A stretch of 64,000 nucleotides of DNA, from contig NZ_NPKQ01000001.1 in the NCBI RefSeq assembly GCF_008329525.1, forward strand, positions 868,001-932,000, written 5' to 3'. The position numbers and the translations under genes were made by a program. Each line of letters starts with the position of its first letter. Positions within the stretch are counted from its first letter, which is position 1. Below are positions 17,342 through 26,099 of the stretch, in pieces. Below the pieces are notes generated by a model that saw only the letters and a list, made by a program, of their open reading frames with translations, was not told the DNA's origin and did no database searches. This DNA is from Tardiphaga sp. P9-11 (lineage in GTDB: Bacteria > Pseudomonadota > Alphaproteobacteria > Rhizobiales > Xanthobacteraceae).

Positions 17342-19003
17342 ATGACGAAGCAGACTGACAGCGTGAAGTGGATGACGATCGGCGAGGCCGGTCTGACCAT
17401 GATCCTCGCGGCAACTGTGTTTCTCTCCATCATCGCCGCAGCCAAGGCAGAGGATACAGCCTACGCCTTTCATGTGACGCTGGCGGGTTTCGCGAGCCTC
17501 GCTTCCATCTTTGTCATCCTCAATCGCTATTTCGGGCGCGGCGATCTGCCGCCGCAGGAGATCGGCGGGCGCCCGAATTACAATTTCGGTCCGATCAAAT
17601 TCGCCGCGGCGGCGTCTGTGTTCTGGGGCATCGCCGGCTTCACGGTGGGCCTGCTGATCGCCATGCAACTCGCTTGGCCGGATCTGAATTTCAACCTGCC
17701 CTGGACTAGTTTCGGTCGCTTGCGACCGCTGCATACGTCGGCTGTCGTGTTCGCCTTCGGCGGCAATGGGCTGATCGCGACATCATTCTTCGTGGTGCAA
17801 AAGACTTGTCGTGCTCGTCTCGCCGGCGATTTGTCGCCGTGGTTCGTGGTGCTCGGCTATAATTTCTTCATCGTCATTGCCGGTACCGGTTATCTGCTGG
17901 GTGTTACGCAGTCCAAGGAATATGCCGAACCGGAATGGTATGCCGATCTCTGGCTGACCATCGTGTGGGTGACCTATCTGCTGGTGTTCCTGATGACGCT
18001 GGTCAAGCGCAAGGAACCGCACATCTTCGTCGCCAACTGGTTCTATCTCGCTTTCATTGTCACCATTGCGGTGCTGCATCTCGGCAACAACCCGGCGCTG
18101 CCCGTCTCGGTCTTCGGCTCCAAGTCCTATGTCGCCTGGGGAGGCGTGCAGGATGCGATGTTCCAGTGGTGGTATGGCCACAACGCGGTGGGCTTCTTCC
18201 TCACCGCGGGCTTCCTCGCCATCATGTATTACTTCATCCCGAAGCGCGCCGAGCGGCCGGTCTATTCCTATCGCCTGTCTATCGTGCATTTCTGGGCGAT
18301 CATCTTCCTCTACATCTGGGCTGGCCCGCATCATCTGCACTACTCGGCATTGCCCGACTGGACGCAGACGCTCGGCATGACCTTCTCGATCATGCTGTGG
18401 ATGCCCTCCTGGGGCGGCATGATCAACGGCCTGATGACTCTGTCCGGCGCGTGGGACAAGCTGCGCACCGATCCTGTGCTGCGCATGCTGGTGGTGTCGG
18501 TGGCGTTCTACGGTATGGCGACCTTCGAAGGTCCGCTGATGTCGATCAAGGTGGTCAACTCGCTCAGCCATTACACCGACTGGACCATCGGCCATGTGCA
18601 TTCCGGTGCGCTCGGCTGGGTCGGCTTCGTGTCCTTCGGCGCGCTGTACTGCCTGGTGCCGTGGCTGTGGAATCGCAAAGGGCTCTACAGCCTGAAGCTC
18701 GTCGAGTGGCACTTCTGGATCGCGACGCTGGGCATCGTTCTCTACATCTCGGCGATGTGGGTGTCGGGCATCCTGCAAGGCCTGATGTGGCGCGCCTACA
18801 CATCGCTGGGCTTCCTTGAATATTCCTTCATCGAAAGCGTCGAGGCGATGCATCCATTCTACATCATCCGCGCAGCTGGTGGCGGATTGTTCTTGATCGG
18901 CGCGCTGATCATGGCCTGGAATTTGTGGATGACCGTGCGCGTCGGTGAAGCCGAAGAGGGCGCACTGTCGACCCCCGGCGCCACGTTGCAGCCGGCTGAG
19001 TGA
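17342..19003 (+). CDS. fixN: Cytochrome cbb3 oxidase subunit I (FixN/CcoN)
   Basis: 553 residues with about 14 membrane helices. Haem-copper oxidase landmarks are visible: [19 protein letters not shown] (haem b ligand His), [21 protein letters not shown] (Cu_B His and the cross-linked Tyr region), [14 protein letters not shown] (Cu_B His pair) and [12 protein letters not shown] (haem ligands). This is the catalytic subunit of the high-affinity cbb3 terminal oxidase, reducing O2 at low oxygen tension in the inner membrane. It is the first gene of fixNOQP, 9 nt ahead of fixO, and has a perfect FixK box upstream. Confidence 0.98.
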   Translation: MTKQTDSVKWMTIGEAGLTMILAATVFLSIIAAAKAEDTAYAFHVTLAGFASLASIFVILNRYFGRGDLPPQEIGGRPNYNFGPIKFAAAASVFWGIAGFTVGLLIAMQLAWPDLNFNLPWTSFGRLRPLHTSAVVFAFGGNGLIATSFFVVQKTCRARLAGDLSPWFVVLGYNFFIVIAGTGYLLGVTQSKEYAEPEWYADLWLTIVWVTYLLVFLMTLVKRKEPHIFVANWFYLAFIVTIAVLHLGNNPALPVSVFGSKSYVAWGGVQDAMFQWWYGHNAVGFFLTAGFLAIMYYFIPKRAERPVYSYRLSIVHFWAIIFLYIWAGPHHLHYSALPDWTQTLGMTFSIMLWMPSWGGMINGLMTLSGAWDKLRTDPVLRMLVVSVAFYGMATFEGPLMSIKVVNSLSHYTDWTIGHVHSGALGWVGFVSFGALYCLVPWLWNRKGLYSLKLVEWHFWIATLGIVLYISAMWVSGILQGLMWRAYTSLGFLEYSFIESVEAMHPFYIIRAAGGGLFLIGALIMAWNLWMTVRVGEAEEGALSTPGATLQPAE

Positions 19004-19012
19004 GGATCAATC

Positions 19013-19747
19013 ATGTCTTTCTGGAGCCGGCACCAAATCTTCGAGAAGAATTCGATCGTCCTGATCGTGGGGATCACTCTCGTCATCGCCATCGGCGGCA
19101 TCGTTGAGATCGCGCCGCTGTTTTATCTCAAGAGCACCATCGAGGCTGTCGACGGCATGCGGCCTTACACGCCGCTCGAACTGGCGGGACGCAACGTCTA
19201 TGTGCGTGAGGGGTGCTATCTCTGTCATTCGCAGATGGTGCGGCCGCTGCGCGACGAGGTCGAGCGCTACGGACATTACTCGCTGGCGGCGGAGAGCATG
19301 TATGACCATCCGTTCCAGTGGGGCTCGAAGCGCACCGGCCCGGATCTCGCCCGTGTCGGTGCCAAATATTCCGACGAGTGGCACGTCACGCATTTGAGCA
19401 ATCCACGCTCCATCGTGCCGCAATCGGTGATGCCGTCCTACAAGTTCCTAGCCGAGGCGTCCGTCAGCACCCAGAATATCGCCGATCATCTGCGCACCAA
19501 TCGCGCTGTTGGCGTGCCCTATACGGACGAGCAGATCGCCAATGCGGTGGCCGACCTGAAGACCCAGGCCGATCCGGACAATGGCGACACCGATGCCCTG
19601 CTCAAGCGCTACCCGAAGTCGGTAGCGCGCAACTTCGATGGCCAGCCCGGCATGCCCACCGAGATGGATGCACTGGTCGCCTATTTGCAGATGCTGGGCA
19701 CCCTCGTCGACTTCAAGCTCTACAACGAAAAAGCAAACCTCCGCTGA
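19013..19747 (+). CDS. fixO: Cytochrome cbb3 oxidase subunit II (FixO/CcoO), monohaem cytochrome c
   Basis: 244 residues. One N-terminal membrane anchor (residues 14-38, [20 protein letters not shown]) precedes a periplasmic cytochrome c domain. The domain has CYLCH (haem c) in [16 protein letters not shown] and a distal Met in [12 protein letters not shown]. It relays electrons from FixP to the FixN active site. The sequence [18 protein letters not shown] is a CcoO hallmark. The gene is directly downstream of fixN and 12 nt ahead of fixQ. Confidence 0.97.
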   Translation: MSFWSRHQIFEKNSIVLIVGITLVIAIGGIVEIAPLFYLKSTIEAVDGMRPYTPLELAGRNVYVREGCYLCHSQMVRPLRDEVERYGHYSLAAESMYDHPFQWGSKRTGPDLARVGAKYSDEWHVTHLSNPRSIVPQSVMPSYKFLAEASVSTQNIADHLRTNRAVGVPYTDEQIANAVADLKTQADPDNGDTDALLKRYPKSVARNFDGQPGMPTEMDALVAYLQMLGTLVDFKLYNEKANLR

Positions 19748-19759
19748 GGAGATGGAAGT

Positions 19760-19924
19760 ATGCGCGCAATCCTGACCGTCGAGAACTTCGCGTCGAACCT
19801 CGTCCTCACATTCTGGACGCCGGTGTTCGTCGGAATCTTTATCGCAATTCTGACTTACGCATTGTGGCCCCGCAACAAGGCGATGTTTGACGCGGCATCG
19901 CGTCAGCCGTTGCGAGAGGATTGA
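19760..19924 (+). CDS. fixQ: Cytochrome cbb3 oxidase small subunit (FixQ/CcoQ)
   Basis: A 54-residue frame opens at the ATG at 19760 after GAGGAGATGGAAGT. A single membrane helix (residues 19-37, WTPVFVGIFIAILTYALWP) is followed by a short charged tail (RNKAMFDAASRQPLRED). Size, topology, the WP end of the helix and the position between fixO and fixP identify CcoQ, which stabilises the oxidase complex. The stop lies 7 nt before the fixP start. Confidence 0.93.
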   Translation: MRAILTVENFASNLVLTFWTPVFVGIFIAILTYALWPRNKAMFDAASRQPLRED

Positions 19925-19931
19925 TCAGATC

Positions 19932-20807
19932 ATGAGCGATCATCAAGTCGAAGTCGACAAGCCCACCGGCAAGACCACCACAGGTCATTCCTGGGATGGC
20001 ATCAAGGAGCTCAACACGCCGCTGCCGCGCTGGTGGGTGATGACCTTCTATCTCACCATTATCTGGGCGATCGGTTATTGGGTCGTGTATCCGACCTGGC
20101 CGATGATCTGGGGCTACAGCAAGGGCATCGCGGGTTACTCGTCACGCGCGGATGTTGCCGTCGGTCTCGCCAATCTCGAAAAGATCCGTGGGGGCAAGAT
20201 GGCGGCGCTGGGCGCTGCGCCACTTGCCGACATCGAGAAGGATCCGGCGTTGCTGGCGCTGGCGCGTGCCAGGGGCCGCGTCGTGTTCGGCGACAACTGC
20301 GCGCCGTGCCACGGCACTGGTGCGGCCGGAGCCAAGGGCTTTCCCAACCTGAACGATGACGACTGGCTGTGGGGTGGTACGCTTGAGCAGATCGAGAAGA
20401 CGATCCAGTTCGGCGCGCGGTCCGGCCATGCTGAGACCCATGAGGGAGCGATGCTCGCCTTCGGCCGCGATGGCATGTTGAAGAAGCCGGAGATCGAGAC
20501 CGTTGCCAACTATGTGCGGTCGCTATCAGGCCTGCCGGCGGCAAAGGGTTATGACGCCAATGCCGGCCATAAGCTGTTCGCCGACAACTGTGCCTCGTGC
20601 CACGGCGATGCCGGCAAGGGCAATCCGGAGATGGGCGCCCCGAACCTGACTGACAACATCTGGCTTTACGGGTCGGACGAGGCGACGATCGTCGAGACCA
20701 TCAGCAATGGCCGCAACGGCGTGATGCCAGCCTGGATCGGACGCCTCGATCCGGCAACCATCAAGGCGCTGACGGTCTATGTGCATTCACTGGGGGGTGG
20801 ACAATAA
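19932..20807 (+). CDS. fixP: Cytochrome cbb3 oxidase subunit III (FixP/CcoP), dihaem cytochrome c
   Basis: 291 residues. The N-terminal cytosolic segment ends in HSWDGIKELNTPLPRWWV, a CcoP hallmark. A membrane helix (residues 36-58) and two periplasmic cytochrome c domains follow, with CAPCH and CASCH haem c motifs. Met ligands lie in each half, including GVMPAW near the C-terminus. It accepts electrons from the bc1 complex or soluble cytochrome c and passes them to FixO. The ATG at 19932 is preferred; an in-frame upstream extension overlaps fixQ. It is the last gene of the fixNOQP operon, followed by a FixK box for fixG. Confidence 0.97.
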   Translation: MSDHQVEVDKPTGKTTTGHSWDGIKELNTPLPRWWVMTFYLTIIWAIGYWVVYPTWPMIWGYSKGIAGYSSRADVAVGLANLEKIRGGKMAALGAAPLADIEKDPALLALARARGRVVFGDNCAPCHGTGAAGAKGFPNLNDDDWLWGGTLEQIEKTIQFGARSGHAETHEGAMLAFGRDGMLKKPEIETVANYVRSLSGLPAAKGYDANAGHKLFADNCASCHGDAGKGNPEMGAPNLTDNIWLYGSDEATIVETISNGRNGVMPAWIGRLDPATIKALTVYVHSLGGGQ

Positions 20808-20841
20808 GTCATAGTCGCGCGGGGGCGAATCCGCGATGCCT

Positions 20842-20855
20842 TTGACGTACATCAA
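20842..20855. promoter_or_regulatory. FNR/FixK box upstream of fixG
   Basis: TTGACGTACATCAA matches TTGA-N6-TCAA with one deviation from the TTGAT-N4-ATCAA form. It ends 51 nt upstream of the fixG ATG at 20907, the same geometry as the fixN box. It indicates separate, coordinated FixK control of the fixGH-S operon. Confidence 0.8.
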
Positions 20856-20906
20856 TTGCAGCGCACCGGCGAAGTCTAGGGTCATTCCAGAGACGAGAGT
20901 GACTCC

Positions 20907-22355
20907 ATGAACAAGCCTGTCGCGCCAGAGGAATTCGACTACGGCCCGCTTTATGCGGCGCAGAAGAAGGTCTATCCGCAGAAGGTTTCCGGCACGTTCC
21001 GCCGCATCAAATGGGGGCTGATGGCGGTCTGCCTCGGCATCTATTATTTGCTGCCGTTCGTGCGCTGGAATCGCGGCCTAGGTGCGCCCGATCAGGCGGT
21101 TCTGGTCGATCTCCCGAACAGCCGGTTCTATTTCTTCATCATCGAGCTGTGGCCGCAGGAGGTCTATTTCTTCACAGGCCTGCTGATTCTGGCCGCGCTG
21201 ACCCTATTCCTGATGAATGCCGTCGGCGGTCGTGTCTGGTGCGGCTATCTCTGTCCCCAGACGGTCTGGACCGATTTGTTTTTCGCCGTCGAGCGCCTAA
21301 TCGAAGGTGATCGGCGTGAACGGATGAAGAAGGAGGCCGAGGGTCTTACGCTGCAGCGTATCGTCGAACTGACGATGAAGCACTCCATCTGGCTTCTGAT
21401 CGCGTGGTGGACCGGCGGCGCCTGGGTACTCTATTTCAACGACGCGCCGACGCTGGTGACGCAACTCGTGACGTTCCAGGCGCCCGCGCTGGCTTATATC
21501 TGGATCGCGATCCTGACTGCGACGACCTACACGCTCGCGGGCTGGATGCGTGAGCAGGTTTGTCTCTATATGTGCCCGTGGCCGCGCATCCAGGCGGCGC
21601 TGACGGATGAGTGGGCGCTCAATGTCACCTACAGGGCTGATCGCGGCGAGCAGCGTACGTCACTGAAGAAGGCCAATGAGTTGCGTGCGCTCGGCCAGCC
21701 CGCCGGCGATTGCATTGATTGCTTCCAATGCGTGGCCGTCTGCCCGACCGGTATCGACATTCGCAATGGGCCGCAACTGGATTGCATCCAGTGCGGACTG
21801 TGCATCGACGCCTGCGATACCGTGATGAGCAAGATCGATCGTCCGACGCGGCTGATCGGCTATGACACTGACATCAACATTGCCAGACGCAAGGCGGGCA
21901 AGGCCGAGATCACGCGTATCATCCGGCCGCGCACAATCGTGTATGCCGGCCTCATCGCCGTCGTCGGTCTCGTCATGCTCTATGCGCTGCTGACCCGTTC
22001 GCTGCTCGATATCAATGTGCTGCATGATCGCAATCCGGTCGCCGTACGTCTGAGCGACGGTTCGATCCGCAATGCCTATACGGTACGCTTGCTGAACAAG
22101 CGCGGCACCGGGCGTGTGGTCATGCTCGATGTCAGCGGCCCGGTGAATGCCACTATCCATGTGGTGGGCAACGATGCGGTGTCAACGGACCGGCCGGAGA
22201 TCGTGCTGGGCCGCGACCAGACCACGGAGCTGCGCGTGCTGGTGACGGCACCCGCCGCAAGCAATCCCGACAGGTCGATCCCGCTGGTGATGCGCGTCAG
22301 CGATGCCGCCCATGGCGACGTGGCATCGGCCACCGATCATTTCGTTGCACCGTGA
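20907..22355 (+). CDS. fixG: FixG/CcoG, cbb3 oxidase accessory iron-sulfur membrane protein
   Basis: 482 residues. Five or so membrane helices carry the polyferredoxin-like YFFTGLLILAALTLFLMNAV, VWCGYLCPQTVW and VCLYMCPWPRIQAAL segments. A cytosolic 2x4Fe-4S ferredoxin domain follows: CIDCFQCVAVCPTGIDIRNG and CIQCGLCIDACDTVM. A final helix precedes a periplasmic Ig-like C-terminal domain. CcoG reduces Cu(II) for insertion into the cbb3 active site. The gene has its own FixK box and its stop nearly touches fixH. Confidence 0.97.
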   Translation: MNKPVAPEEFDYGPLYAAQKKVYPQKVSGTFRRIKWGLMAVCLGIYYLLPFVRWNRGLGAPDQAVLVDLPNSRFYFFIIELWPQEVYFFTGLLILAALTLFLMNAVGGRVWCGYLCPQTVWTDLFFAVERLIEGDRRERMKKEAEGLTLQRIVELTMKHSIWLLIAWWTGGAWVLYFNDAPTLVTQLVTFQAPALAYIWIAILTATTYTLAGWMREQVCLYMCPWPRIQAALTDEWALNVTYRADRGEQRTSLKKANELRALGQPAGDCIDCFQCVAVCPTGIDIRNGPQLDCIQCGLCIDACDTVMSKIDRPTRLIGYDTDINIARRKAGKAEITRIIRPRTIVYAGLIAVVGLVMLYALLTRSLLDINVLHDRNPVAVRLSDGSIRNAYTVRLLNKRGTGRVVMLDVSGPVNATIHVVGNDAVSTDRPEIVLGRDQTTELRVLVTAPAASNPDRSIPLVMRVSDAAHGDVASATDHFVAP

Positions 22356-22366
22356 AGGAGAACCGC

Positions 22367-22867
22367 ATGAATAGTGCTGTTGTCGGAGCTCGTCCCATCA
22401 CCGGCCGGTTCGTTCTGATCTGCCTGATCCTGTTTTTCGGCATGATCATCGCCGTGAACGTCATCATGATGAAATTTGCGCTGGAGACGCTGCCGGGCGT
22501 CGAAGTCGACAGCCCTTATGCGGCCAGTCTCGCTTACGGGAACGAGATCGCGGCTGCTCGAGGGCAGAGCAGTCGCGGATGGAAGGTCAGCGCGCATGTC
22601 GAGCGCGACGCTGCAGGCGATGCCACCGTCCGCGTCCAAGCGCAGGATCGCAACGGCAATCCGATCACGGGACTGAGTTTCACCGGGCGGCTGGAGCGGC
22701 CGGCGGATCGTCGTGCCGACCGGTCGGTTGAGCTGGTCGACATGGGCGACGCAATCTATCGCGGCAAGGTCACCGAACTTGCGCCGGGTCTCTGGGATCT
22801 GGTGCTTGACGGTGAGGCGGGTGGGGAACGGATGTTCCTGTCGAAGAACCGACTCGTGCTGAAATAG
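22367..22867 (+). CDS. fixH: FixH/CcoH, cbb3 oxidase assembly protein
   Basis: 166 residues from the ATG at 22367, with AAGGAG about 9 nt upstream. A GTG at 22352 in the same frame overlaps the fixG stop and is less likely. One N-terminal membrane helix (residues 15-36, ITGRFVLICLILFFGMIIAV) is followed by VNVIMMKFALETLPGVEV and a periplasmic beta-rich domain typical of FixH. It is an assembly factor that interacts with oxidase subunits. It is followed after 8 nt by fixS rather than fixI. Confidence 0.92.
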   Translation: MNSAVVGARPITGRFVLICLILFFGMIIAVNVIMMKFALETLPGVEVDSPYAASLAYGNEIAAARGQSSRGWKVSAHVERDAAGDATVRVQAQDRNGNPITGLSFTGRLERPADRRADRSVELVDMGDAIYRGKVTELAPGLWDLVLDGEAGGERMFLSKNRLVLK

Positions 22868-22875
22868 GCCCGGAC

Positions 22876-23046
22876 ATGCAGTCCCTCATCATCCTCGTGC
22901 CGCTGGCACTCGCGCTCGGGCTGCTTGGCCTCTGGGCCTTCTTGTGGTCGCTGAAAAGCGGGCAGTATGAGGATCTGGAAGGCGCAGGATGGCGCGCCAT
23001 CCTCGATGATGATTCCCCGACGAAGAAGCCCGGCGACCCCGTCTGA
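22876..23046 (+). CDS. fixS: FixS/CcoS, cbb3 oxidase maturation small protein
   Basis: A 56-residue frame. The N-terminal membrane helix (residues 3-24, SLIILVPLALALGLLGLWAF) is followed by LWSLKSGQYEDLEGAGWRAI and an acidic, Pro-rich tail. The S-G-Q-Y-E-D-L-E-G-A motif directly after the helix is the CcoS signature. CcoS is required for haem/copper cofactor insertion into cbb3 oxidase. It lies 8 nt after fixH where fixI (a P-type copper ATPase gene of about 2.2 kb) would normally intervene. Confidence 0.93.
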   Translation: MQSLIILVPLALALGLLGLWAFLWSLKSGQYEDLEGAGWRAILDDDSPTKKPGDPV

Positions 23047-23230
23047 ACCGTTCGCCGTTTATTTTCTCGCCGTTACAACTTTATCGTCATGCCTTTGCCG
23101 CGTGTTGCCCCTGCAGTGGGCCGGCTGGCGTCTGCTGTGCGCCCGGCGCATACTGCCGGGAACGGATTTTGCACGTCTTCGCCCGGTCAAGACCGGCGCG
23201 ATACGCCCCAGCAGAGAGAAATGAAGCACT

Positions 23231-24811
23231 ATGTATGATGTGATCGTCGTCGGTGGTGGATCTGCCGGCGCTGCGGTGGCTGCCAGACTCTCCGAAAATC
23301 CGGCCACCCGCGTGCTGCTGCTCGAAGCCGGTCTCGACTGGCGCGCGGCCGACGCGCCGTGGGAAGTCACCACGCCGAATCCGATCCCGATCATTCACCA
23401 ACGCGAATTCCAGGAGAAGTGGCAGTGGCCACAACTGCATTCGCGCCGCGTCGCGGGGCAGGACCAGCGCTTCTACTGGCGCGGCAAGGGCCTCGGTGGC
23501 TCCTCCATGATGAACGGACAGATCGCGATCCGCGGCGTTGCGGATGCATTCGACGAGTGGGCGTCGATGGGCTGCACCGGCTGGTCGGCCAAGGAGATCA
23601 TGCCGCTGTTCTCGGTGATTGAGGATGATCTTGACCTCGGCGACAGGCCCGGCCATGGCCGCGGTGGGCCGCTGCCGGTCTATCGTGCGCCGCCGGAGAC
23701 ATGGGGCCCGATCGACAAGGGTCTGCGCGATGCCGCATTGGCGTCAGGCTATGCGTGGTGCGACGACGTCAATGGTCCGGATGGCGAAGGCGTCGCCTGC
23801 TATCCGATCAACAGCCGCGATCTGCGGCGTATTTCGACCAATGAAGCCTATCTTGAGCCGGCGCGCGGCCGCACCAATCTCGAGATCCGCGGTCATGCGC
23901 TGGTCGATCGCGTTGTGATCAAGGATGGTCAGGCCACCGGTGTGATCGTGCACTTTGGGGGCCAGGGCACGCAGGAAATCAGCGCGCGCGAGATCGTGTT
24001 GTGCGGCGGCTCGATCCACAGCCCGGCGATCCTGCTACGCTCGGGCGTCGGCCCCGCGGCTGAGCTAAAGGCGATGGGTATTGCCGTTCAACGCGACCTG
24101 CCCGTCGGCCAGAACTTCTTCGATCATCCGCTGTTCCGCACCACCATCAAGCTGCATGACGACGTTGAACCGAAGGACAAGGATACGCGTCATACCAATT
24201 GCTGCGTCACCTATTCGTCCGGCCTCGACGATGGTCGGCGCGACATGATCCTGATCGCCTTCAATCATCGCGGTATTGGCAACCCCGGCGCGATCGGCGC
24301 GGGGCTGTATCGCGCTTATTCTCGCGGCACACTGAAGCTCGCGTCACCCGATGCGACGATCGATCCGATCGTTGAAGAGAACATGCTGTCGGATCCACGC
24401 GACATGGCGCGTATGGTCGACGCGGTGAAGCGACTTGCTGTAATCACCACGCAGCCGGCGCTTGCCGGTATAGCCGACTGGATTCGCCTTACCGATACGG
24501 ACCTCACACTGCCGCAGGCGGCAGCGCTGCCGTTGCATGAGCTGGAGGCTCTGCTGCGCCGTGACACCGGCGACATCCAGCACGCCTCGGGCACTTGCCG
24601 CATGACGGGCTTCGATATGACTGACGGCGTCGTCAATCCGGATGGCACGGTGAAGGGTATTGCAGGCCTGCGGGTGGCCGATGCTGCGATCATGCCGGCC
24701 GACTGTCGCGCCAACACCCACTTCACCGCGGTGGTGATCGGTGAAGCTATTGCGCGGATGATGATGCGCAAGCAGGACAGTGCCGCACCTGCCGTGGCGA
24801 TGGCGAAGTAA
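23231..24811 (+). CDS. GMC family FAD-dependent oxidoreductase
   Basis: 526 residues. The N-terminal Rossmann motif YDVIVVGGGSAGAAVAARLS binds FAD with an Ala-rich helix and a LLLEAG strand. The GMC signature 1 region is RFYWRGKGLGGSSMMNGQIA and the second signature is LCGGSIHSPAILLRSGVGP. The C-terminus has HASGTCRM and CRANTHFTAVVIGE, containing the catalytic His and the second His/Asn pair. Such enzymes oxidise alcohols (choline, alkyl or cyclic alcohols, sugars) with O2 or an electron acceptor. It is the first gene of a plus-strand run of catabolic-looking genes. Substrate not identifiable. Confidence 0.9.
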   Translation: MYDVIVVGGGSAGAAVAARLSENPATRVLLLEAGLDWRAADAPWEVTTPNPIPIIHQREFQEKWQWPQLHSRRVAGQDQRFYWRGKGLGGSSMMNGQIAIRGVADAFDEWASMGCTGWSAKEIMPLFSVIEDDLDLGDRPGHGRGGPLPVYRAPPETWGPIDKGLRDAALASGYAWCDDVNGPDGEGVACYPINSRDLRRISTNEAYLEPARGRTNLEIRGHALVDRVVIKDGQATGVIVHFGGQGTQEISAREIVLCGGSIHSPAILLRSGVGPAAELKAMGIAVQRDLPVGQNFFDHPLFRTTIKLHDDVEPKDKDTRHTNCCVTYSSGLDDGRRDMILIAFNHRGIGNPGAIGAGLYRAYSRGTLKLASPDATIDPIVEENMLSDPRDMARMVDAVKRLAVITTQPALAGIADWIRLTDTDLTLPQAAALPLHELEALLRRDTGDIQHASGTCRMTGFDMTDGVVNPDGTVKGIAGLRVADAAIMPADCRANTHFTAVVIGEAIARMMMRKQDSAAPAVAMAK

Positions 24812-24855
24812 GAATGCGCAACGTAAGCGCCCCAAGAATGAGCGAAGGACGATGC

Positions 24856-26019
24856 ATGTCAAAAAATACCGAAGCCCAGATCATCGAATGGCTGGCGTCA
24901 CAGAAGCAGCCGATGATCGATCTCCTGCGCGACGTCGTGAATATCGATTCCGGCTCCTTCGACAAGGAAGGCGTCGATGCCGTCGGCGCCCGCTTTGAGC
25001 AGCACTTCGCTGAATATGGCATCGAGACCTGGCGAGAGCCGCATGATGTCTATGGCGATGCGGTTCATGGGCTGATCGGCAAGCCCGGCAGTAATGAAAA
25101 GCCGGTCCTGCTGATGGGTCATCGCGATACAGTGTTTCCCAAGGGCGAAGTCGCCAAGCGGCCCTTCACCATCAAAGGCAATCTTGCCCATGGCCCGGGT
25201 GTCGCCGATATGAAGGCCGGCGTCGTCATCAACGTGTTCGTAGCCGCGGCGCTGAAGAAGTTCGATGCAGCGCCGTGCCCGATCAAGCTGTTGATCACCG
25301 GCGACGAGGAGATTGCATCGCGCTCGTCGCGGCCGATTATCGAGCGCGAGGGGCGTGCCGCTCGCGCTGTCTACAATTCCGAACCTGGCCGTCCGACCGG
25401 CAATATCACGACGGGCCGCAAGGGTGGCGTCTTCATGCGCTTCGAAGTCTTTGGCAAGGCCGCGCATTCCGGCAATAATTTCTCCGTCGGCATCAGCGCC
25501 ATCGGCGAACTCGCGCACAAGATCGTGCAGATCCATGCGCTGACCGATATGGACAAGGGCATCACGCTGAATGTCGGCCTGGTCTCGGGTGGCCAGTCGG
25601 TCAACACCACGGCGCCCCATGCCGAAGGCGAGATCGATTTCCGCTATATCGAGCCGGCCGACCGCGCGACCGTCATGGACGCGATCGAAAAGATCATCGC
25701 GACATCGACCGTGCCGGGCACGACGGCGAAGCTGCATATCAACGGCGAATTCCTGCCATTGGTGCAGGACGCAGCCGCCAAGGCGATGTTCGATGTATAT
25801 CAAGCCGCAGCAGTGGATTCCGGCCTTGCTACCCTGACCGGTGAATTTGCCGGCGGCTGTGCGGATTCAGGTTTCACCGCCAGCGTCGGCACGCCGACGC
25901 TCTGCGGCCTCGGCCCCGTCGGCGGCAATGTCCATACCGACCTGGAGTGGCTGGATATCGAAAGTATTGTTCCACGTGCGCAGACGCTGGCGCGGGCGAT
26001 CCTGCGCACGGAGATTTGA
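24856..26019 (+). CDS. M20 family metallohydrolase (CPG2/ArgE-like)
   Basis: 387 residues from the ATG at 24856, with GAAGGA upstream; in-frame ATGs at 24814 and 24838 are alternatives. Metal-site motifs are complete: GHRDTV (His, Asp), GPGVADMKAG (bridging Asp), ITGDEEIAS (catalytic Glu and metal Glu), NSEPGR and a C-terminal GNVHTDLEW His. The middle dimerisation domain contains GKAAHSGNN. This pattern is that of glutamate carboxypeptidase-like aminoacylases and carbamoylases, cleaving an amide or peptide bond of an N-acyl or N-carbamoyl amino acid. It may be a downstream hydrolase of the local catabolic route. Confidence 0.88.
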   Translation: MSKNTEAQIIEWLASQKQPMIDLLRDVVNIDSGSFDKEGVDAVGARFEQHFAEYGIETWREPHDVYGDAVHGLIGKPGSNEKPVLLMGHRDTVFPKGEVAKRPFTIKGNLAHGPGVADMKAGVVINVFVAAALKKFDAAPCPIKLLITGDEEIASRSSRPIIEREGRAARAVYNSEPGRPTGNITTGRKGGVFMRFEVFGKAAHSGNNFSVGISAIGELAHKIVQIHALTDMDKGITLNVGLVSGGQSVNTTAPHAEGEIDFRYIEPADRATVMDAIEKIIATSTVPGTTAKLHINGEFLPLVQDAAAKAMFDVYQAAAVDSGLATLTGEFAGGCADSGFTASVGTPTLCGLGPVGGNVHTDLEWLDIESIVPRAQTLARAILRTEI

Positions 26020-26099
26020 CGAAAGGCAAAGCGTGGCATGGTTCTGGCACGGTGATGGTTGCTGACAACGCTATTGTTTGAAGAGACACTCGCCTGACC

